From the NCBI GenBank assembly GCA_036525795.1, contig DATCZS010000048.1:1-7618 (forward strand): a stretch of 7,618 nucleotides of DNA, written 5' to 3'. Below, in pieces: positions 5,299-7,618 of this stretch. Both the position numbers and the translations under genes were made by a program. The notes under the pieces are model-generated. The model saw only the letters and a list, made by a program, of their open reading frames with translations, had not been told where the DNA came from and searched no databases. The stretch's first letter is position 1. Each line of letters begins with the position of its first letter. This stretch comes from DATCZS01 sp036525795. GTDB taxonomy: Bacteria; Actinomycetota; Acidimicrobiia; Spongiisociales; ZC4RG35.

Positions 5299-5867
5299 CG
5301 TTCGTCCTCCAGCATCCGTTGCAGAGCCGTCCTGGCCCGGTGCAGGCGCACCTTGGCCGCCGTCACCGAGATGCCGAGCGACTCGGCCACCTCGGCGTGG
5401 CTCCATCCGTACACGTCCTTGAGCACCACCACGGCCCGCGCCCCCGGAGTGAGCCGGGCCAGCGCCCTCCGGAATGCCTCGCGGATCCGCAGCGACTCGC
5501 CGGCGATGGCCACATGGTCGACCCCGGGAAGCTCGTGCTCGACCAGATCGATGTCGGTGGTGGTGATGCGCCGCGCCCGGTGCCGGGCCGACCAGGCCGT
5601 GTTGACCGTGATGCGATGCAGCCACGTCGAGAACGCCGCCTCTCCCCGGAAGGATCCCAGATGGCGCCAGGCGCGGATCAGCGCATCCTGGGCGACGTCG
5701 GCCGCCATCTCGTGGTTGCCGAGCAATCGAACCGCCAACGTGAACACCTCCTGCTGGTGGCGCCTGACCAGCTCGTCGAACGCCACCCTGTCTCCTCTGG
5801 CGGCGGCCGCCACCAGGGTCGTCTCGTCGAGATTTTCGACCCGCGGGAGATGCGAGCGGTTACTCAT
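5295..5867 (-). CDS. ECF-type RNA polymerase sigma-70 factor
   Basis: Extracytoplasmic-function sigma factors direct RNA polymerase to small stress or envelope regulons. The 190-residue product has only regions 2 and 4. Region 2 spans about residues 28-98 (FDELVRRHQQEVFTLAVRLL, DVAQDALIRAWRHLGSFRGE, FSTWLHRITVN). Region 4 lies near 128-186, with a helix-turn-helix LTPGARAVVVLKDVYGWSHA and EVAESLGISVTAAKVRLHRAR. No C-terminal extra domain is present. The start at 5867 (MSNRSHLPRV) overlaps the upstream hydratase stop by 4 bases (ATGA). A longer frame upstream runs inside the hydratase gene. The gene is followed, again with a 4-base overlap, by its presumed anti-sigma factor. I could not find a convincing ECF promoter of the GGAAC/CGTC type upstream of the operon, so autoregulation is unproven. 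Confidence 0.95.
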   Translation of the reverse strand: MSNRSHLPRVENLDETTLVAAAARGDRVAFDELVRRHQQEVFTLAVRLLGNHEMAADVAQDALIRAWRHLGSFRGEAAFSTWLHRITVNTAWSARHRARRITTTDIDLVEHELPGVDHVAIAGESLRIREAFRRALARLTPGARAVVVLKDVYGWSHAEVAESLGISVTAAKVRLHRARTALQRMLEDER

Positions 5868-6676
5868 GACTGGAAAGTCCCCGTCACGAACGTGGTGTCG
5901 CCGGCGGCGAGGCCGGCGTCGATCCGGCCGCCGTCGAGCACCGTCACCGCTGCCAGCGTCTCGACCGCCGGACGCAGCGGGGCCCGGTAACGGAACTTGG
6001 CCGACTCGAACGGGCGGGTGCCGGGAACCGTCCGGGCGGCGGCGATCGTCAGCCACGCCGACTGGAGCAGCCCGTGCACCACCACCCCGGCCAGACCCGC
6101 GCCGACCGCCGCCGCGTGATCCCAATGGATGGGGTTCCAGTCCCGGGACGCACCGGCGTAGCGGACGAGGTCGGCCCGGCTGGCGGCACGGCGATGGCCA
6201 CCGGCCGAGAGCATGTTCACCGACCCCTCCCGGGCAGGCGGCTCGTCTTCCGGTTCGGCACGCGCCACGGCGGGTGCGTCGGGACCGGACATCAGGAACG
6301 TCGAAGCTCCGTCCAGCACGGGGCCGTCACCGTCGGCGACTGCGAGCTCGAAGCCGACGAACCACACCCCGCTCCGCTCCCGGGCGCGGCCCACCGTCCC
6401 GGTGATGTCGAGGGCGGTATCGAGCGGAATCGCCCTGTGCCAGGTGAACTGCTGGTCTCCGTGCACCACCGAGGAGGCCGACTCGAGCGCCGCCGGATGC
6501 GACAGCAGATGGGGGGCCACCTCGAACAGCAGGGCACCCGCCAGACTGGGCGGTGCCGCCCCGGTCCAGCGGTCGGCGTCGTCGCCGGTGGCCGCCACGT
6601 ATTCGCCCACCTTCTCGGGGGCGGTGTGATAGACGAACGGCCCGAACGACTGCCCGGCCAGGTCGGCGAGACTCAT
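5864..6676 (-). CDS. MaoC-family double-hotdog hydratase/dehydratase
   Basis: Proteins of this family hydrate enoyl-CoA or dehydrate hydroxyacyl thioesters. The 270-residue product appears to hold two hotdog folds. The N-terminal half (about residues 1-130) is the degenerate FAS1/HadA-like fold, with a central-helix region near 48-60 and QQFTWHRAIPLDTALDITG near 75-93. The C-terminal half (about 150-270) carries the hydratase-2 motif SRDWNPIHWDHAAAVGAGLA followed by GVVVHGL. The expected catalytic pair is present as D179 and H184, with N181 and H201 also conserved. The start at 6676 (MSLADLAGQSFGPF) is chosen because similarity begins here; it lacks a clear ribosome binding site. The substrate cannot be read from the sequence; fatty-acid-type (3R)-hydroxyacyl or small acyl-CoA hydration are both possible. 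It is the first gene of an operon with a sigma/anti-sigma pair. Confidence 0.9.
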   Translation of the reverse strand: MSLADLAGQSFGPFVYHTAPEKVGEYVAATGDDADRWTGAAPPSLAGALLFEVAPHLLSHPAALESASSVVHGDQQFTWHRAIPLDTALDITGTVGRARERSGVWFVGFELAVADGDGPVLDGASTFLMSGPDAPAVARAEPEDEPPAREGSVNMLSAGGHRRAASRADLVRYAGASRDWNPIHWDHAAAVGAGLAGVVVHGLLQSAWLTIAAARTVPGTRPFESAKFRYRAPLRPAVETLAAVTVLDGGRIDAGLAAGDTTFVTGTFQS

Positions 6677-6750
6677 GAAGGGGAACCGTAGTGGCCGCCA
6701 CCGCCCTCCGGCCACAGCGGCGGGGCGTCCGGTTGCGACCGGATCAACAC
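6677..6750 (-). other. leader of the hydratase operon with a stem-loop
   Basis: These bases lie between the perfect hairpin at 6751-6776 and the hydratase start. They contain TCCGGT (6728-6733) paired with ACCGGA (6738-6743) around a four-base loop, and a run of GC-rich partial inverted repeats. No clear -35/-10 pair or ribosome binding site is visible. Confidence 0.35.
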
Positions 6751-6776
6751 AAAGGGACGGGGTGACCCGTCCCTTT
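6751..6776. terminator. perfect 11-bp hairpin, terminator-like
   Basis: AAAGGGACGGG (6751-6761) pairs perfectly with CCCGTCCCTTT (6766-6776) around a four-base loop. In the plus sense the loop is GTGA, a GNRA tetraloop. The A/T ends make it a symmetric terminator type. On the minus strand it stands in front of the hydratase operon, where it could insulate the operon from the hairpin mosaic or act as an attenuator. Confidence 0.65.
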
Positions 6777-6794
6777 GCCAATGAGAGCCCCTGA

Positions 6795-6808
6795 ACTCCT
6801 TGTGGAGT
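6795..6808. other. short hairpin upstream of the operon
   Basis: ACTCC (6795-6799) pairs with GGAGT (6804-6808) around TTGT, in an AT-richer patch between the terminator-like hairpin and the repeat mosaic. It may be an operator half-site pair or chance. Confidence 0.25.
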
Positions 6809-6842
6809 GAAACGCTACCAGCGACGTCTCGCCCGCGCCCCG

Positions 6843-7048
6843 GACGCCACCCCCTTCCCCGGGGTGGGAACCATCCCCCTACCCCACTGCCTCCGGCAGC
6901 GGGGACCCCTTCCCCCAGCTGTGCTGGGGGACCATCGCCACGCGACATCATCCCCCACGACAGTGGGGCAAGGGACCCGACGAGCGCAGCGAGACGGGAA
7001 GGAGGATGATCGTCCCCCACGAAGGTGGGGGAAGGGACCCGACGAGCG
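6843..7048. repeat. ~206-base direct repeat, copy 1
   Basis: This block recurs almost unchanged about 384 bases later at 7226-7432. Differences I see are one extra C, one G/A change, a three-base change in a hairpin loop (TGT against ACA) and one C/G change in a stem. The high identity suggests a recent duplication or gene-conversion-like homogenisation. Confidence 0.9.
6952..7048. repeat. 62-base hairpin unit, one full and one truncated copy
   Basis: A full unit spans 6952-7013 and the next begins exactly 62 bases later at 7014 but stops at 7048. Each begins with CCCCCAC, a four-base loop (GACA, then GAAG) and GTGGGG(G), followed by AAGGGACCCGACGAGCG. The first copy has one stem-end mismatch (C at 6969). 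Confidence 0.9.
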
Positions 7049-7191
7049 ACGCCACCCCCTTCTCCCGGGTGGGAACCATCCCCCTACCCCACTGCCTCCG
7101 GCAGCGGGGACCCCGTCCCCCAGCAAGCTGGGGGACCATCCCAGACCCCTTCCCCCAGCAAGCTGGGGGACCATCGCCACGGGGACATCGT
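7048..7191. repeat. third, rearranged copy of modules B-D-C-C
   Basis: This segment repeats the start of the ~206-base block (modules B and D), followed by two C hairpins (7117-7134 and 7152-7169) with identical AA loops, 35 bases apart. It then joins a truncated A module at 7192. The local duplication of the C hairpin is not found in the other two copies. Confidence 0.85.
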
Positions 7192-7226
7192 CCCCCACGA
7201 AGGTGGGGGAAGGGACCCGACGAGCG
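7192..7226. repeat. truncated 62-base hairpin unit
   Basis: Only the first 35 bases of the unit are present (loop GAAG), ending at CGACGAGCG. This is the same breakpoint as at 7048, and the same module (ACGCCACCCCC) follows. Confidence 0.88.
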
Positions 7227-7432
7227 ACGCCACCCCCTTCCCCCGGGGTGAGAACCATCCCCCTACCCCACTGCCTCCGGCAGCGGGGACCCCTTCCCCC
7301 AGCACAGCTGGGGGACCATCGCCACGCGACATCATCCCCCACGACAGTGGGGGAAGGGACCCGACGAGCGCAGCGAGACGGGAAGGAGGATGATCGTCCC
7401 CCACGAAGGTGGGGGAAGGGACCCGACGAGCG
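7226..7432. repeat. ~206-base direct repeat, copy 2
   Basis: Second copy of the block at 6843-7048. It keeps the same order of modules (B, D, C, A, then a second A). Here the second A module continues into the full 62-base unit, instead of stopping at CGACGAGCG as in copy 1. Confidence 0.9.
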
Positions 7433-7515
7433 CAGCGAGACGGGTAGGGGGATGATCGTCCCCCACGAACGTGGGGGAAGGGACCCGACGAGCGAAGCGA
7501 GACGGGTAGGGGGAT
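7336..7515. repeat. tandem 62-base hairpin units, three copies
   Basis: Units start at 7336, 7398 and 7460 with an exact 62-base period. Each has the stem CCCCCAC/GTGGGGG (loops GACA, GAAG, GAAC), then AAGGGACCCGACGAGCG, then AGCGAGACGGG and a GATGATCGT-like end. The third copy diverges after 7515. Confidence 0.92.
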
Positions 7516-7618
7516 CGGTCTCACCCACCCCACCGCAACCCGCGCCCCGCGCCCCAGCCTTCCCCCGGGGGAGAACCATCCCCCAACCCCACAGCCACCG
7601 GCAGCGGGGCCCCCGTCC

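Larger units (their letters stand above)
6843..7618. repeat. mosaic of intergenic hairpin repeats
   Basis: The region is built from at least four recurring palindromic modules. Module B is CCACCCC paired with GGGGTGG. Module D is CCCC-A-CTGCC-TCC-GGCAG-C-GGGG, at 6882-6904, 7087-7109 and 7266-7288, with a degenerate copy near 7586-7608. Module C is CCCCCAGC paired with GCTGGGGG. Module A is CCCCCAC paired with GTGGGGG. They are joined by shared linkers such as GGGACCCGACGAGCG and GGACCATC. All six frames read through parts of it, but the predicted peptides are low-complexity repeats of the DNA units. It resembles REP/BIME-like extragenic palindromic elements and extends to or past the right edge. 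Confidence 0.9.

Noticed and set aside
4459..6405. Very long plus-strand open frame (about 648 codons)
   Set aside because: It runs antisense through secE, tRNA-Trp, the anti-sigma, sigma and hydratase genes, all strongly supported on the minus strand. Its product is Arg/Pro-rich low complexity, typical of a high-GC shadow frame.
6815..7579. Minus-strand open frame of 254 codons, and similar frames, across the repeat mosaic
   Set aside because: The predicted peptide is only the translation of the DNA hairpin modules, repeated in several frames. Codon-level signal and start sites are absent.
6843..7618. CRISPR array
   Set aside because: The repeats are palindromic modules in varying order, and the intervening sequences are themselves repeated. 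There are no unique equal-length spacers.

Overview
The window comes from a high-GC bacterium, most likely an actinobacterium. An Acidimicrobiia-like lineage is my guess from gene order and protein style, but the sequence does not prove it. Every gene I can support lies on the minus strand, so transcription runs from high to low coordinates.

Layout in the direction of transcription. Positions 7618-6843 hold no credible gene. They contain a dense mosaic of short hairpin modules, including a 62-base periodic unit and a ~206-base duplication. Next is a ~165-base leader with several stem-loops (6677-6841). It is followed by a tightly coupled three-gene operon: a double-hotdog MaoC-type hydratase (6676-5864), an ECF sigma-70 factor (5867-5295) and a zinc-binding anti-sigma factor with one membrane segment (5298-4966). 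Both junctions are 4-base ATGA overlaps. Directly after the anti-sigma stop comes a promoter and tRNA-Trp(CCA) at 4905-4831.

The tRNA opens the classic translation/secretion cluster: secE, nusG (8-base overlap), rplK, rplA, then a 532-base gap, rplJ and rplL. The gap carries a tandem 7-base repeat, a candidate promoter and an L10-type autoregulatory leader. This separates the L10/L12 transcription unit from the L11/L1 unit, so the stalk proteins can be controlled on their own. rplL is followed by a rho-independent-type terminator. rpoB, which often comes next in other bacteria, is not here.

Between the terminator and the last gene is a ~280-base intergenic stretch with a compact run of stem-loops, including a possible three-way junction at 871-920. 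The last gene starts with GTG at 720 and runs off the left edge. It is a histidine-rich polytopic membrane protein, possibly the N-terminal part of a membrane-anchored copper or cupredoxin-type protein.

The ribosomal and transcription genes are ordinary and complete. The parts worth a second look are the non-coding hairpin mosaic, the structured intergenic element near 820-947, the heptamer repeat before the L10 promoter, and the unusual hydratase/sigma/anti-sigma operon.
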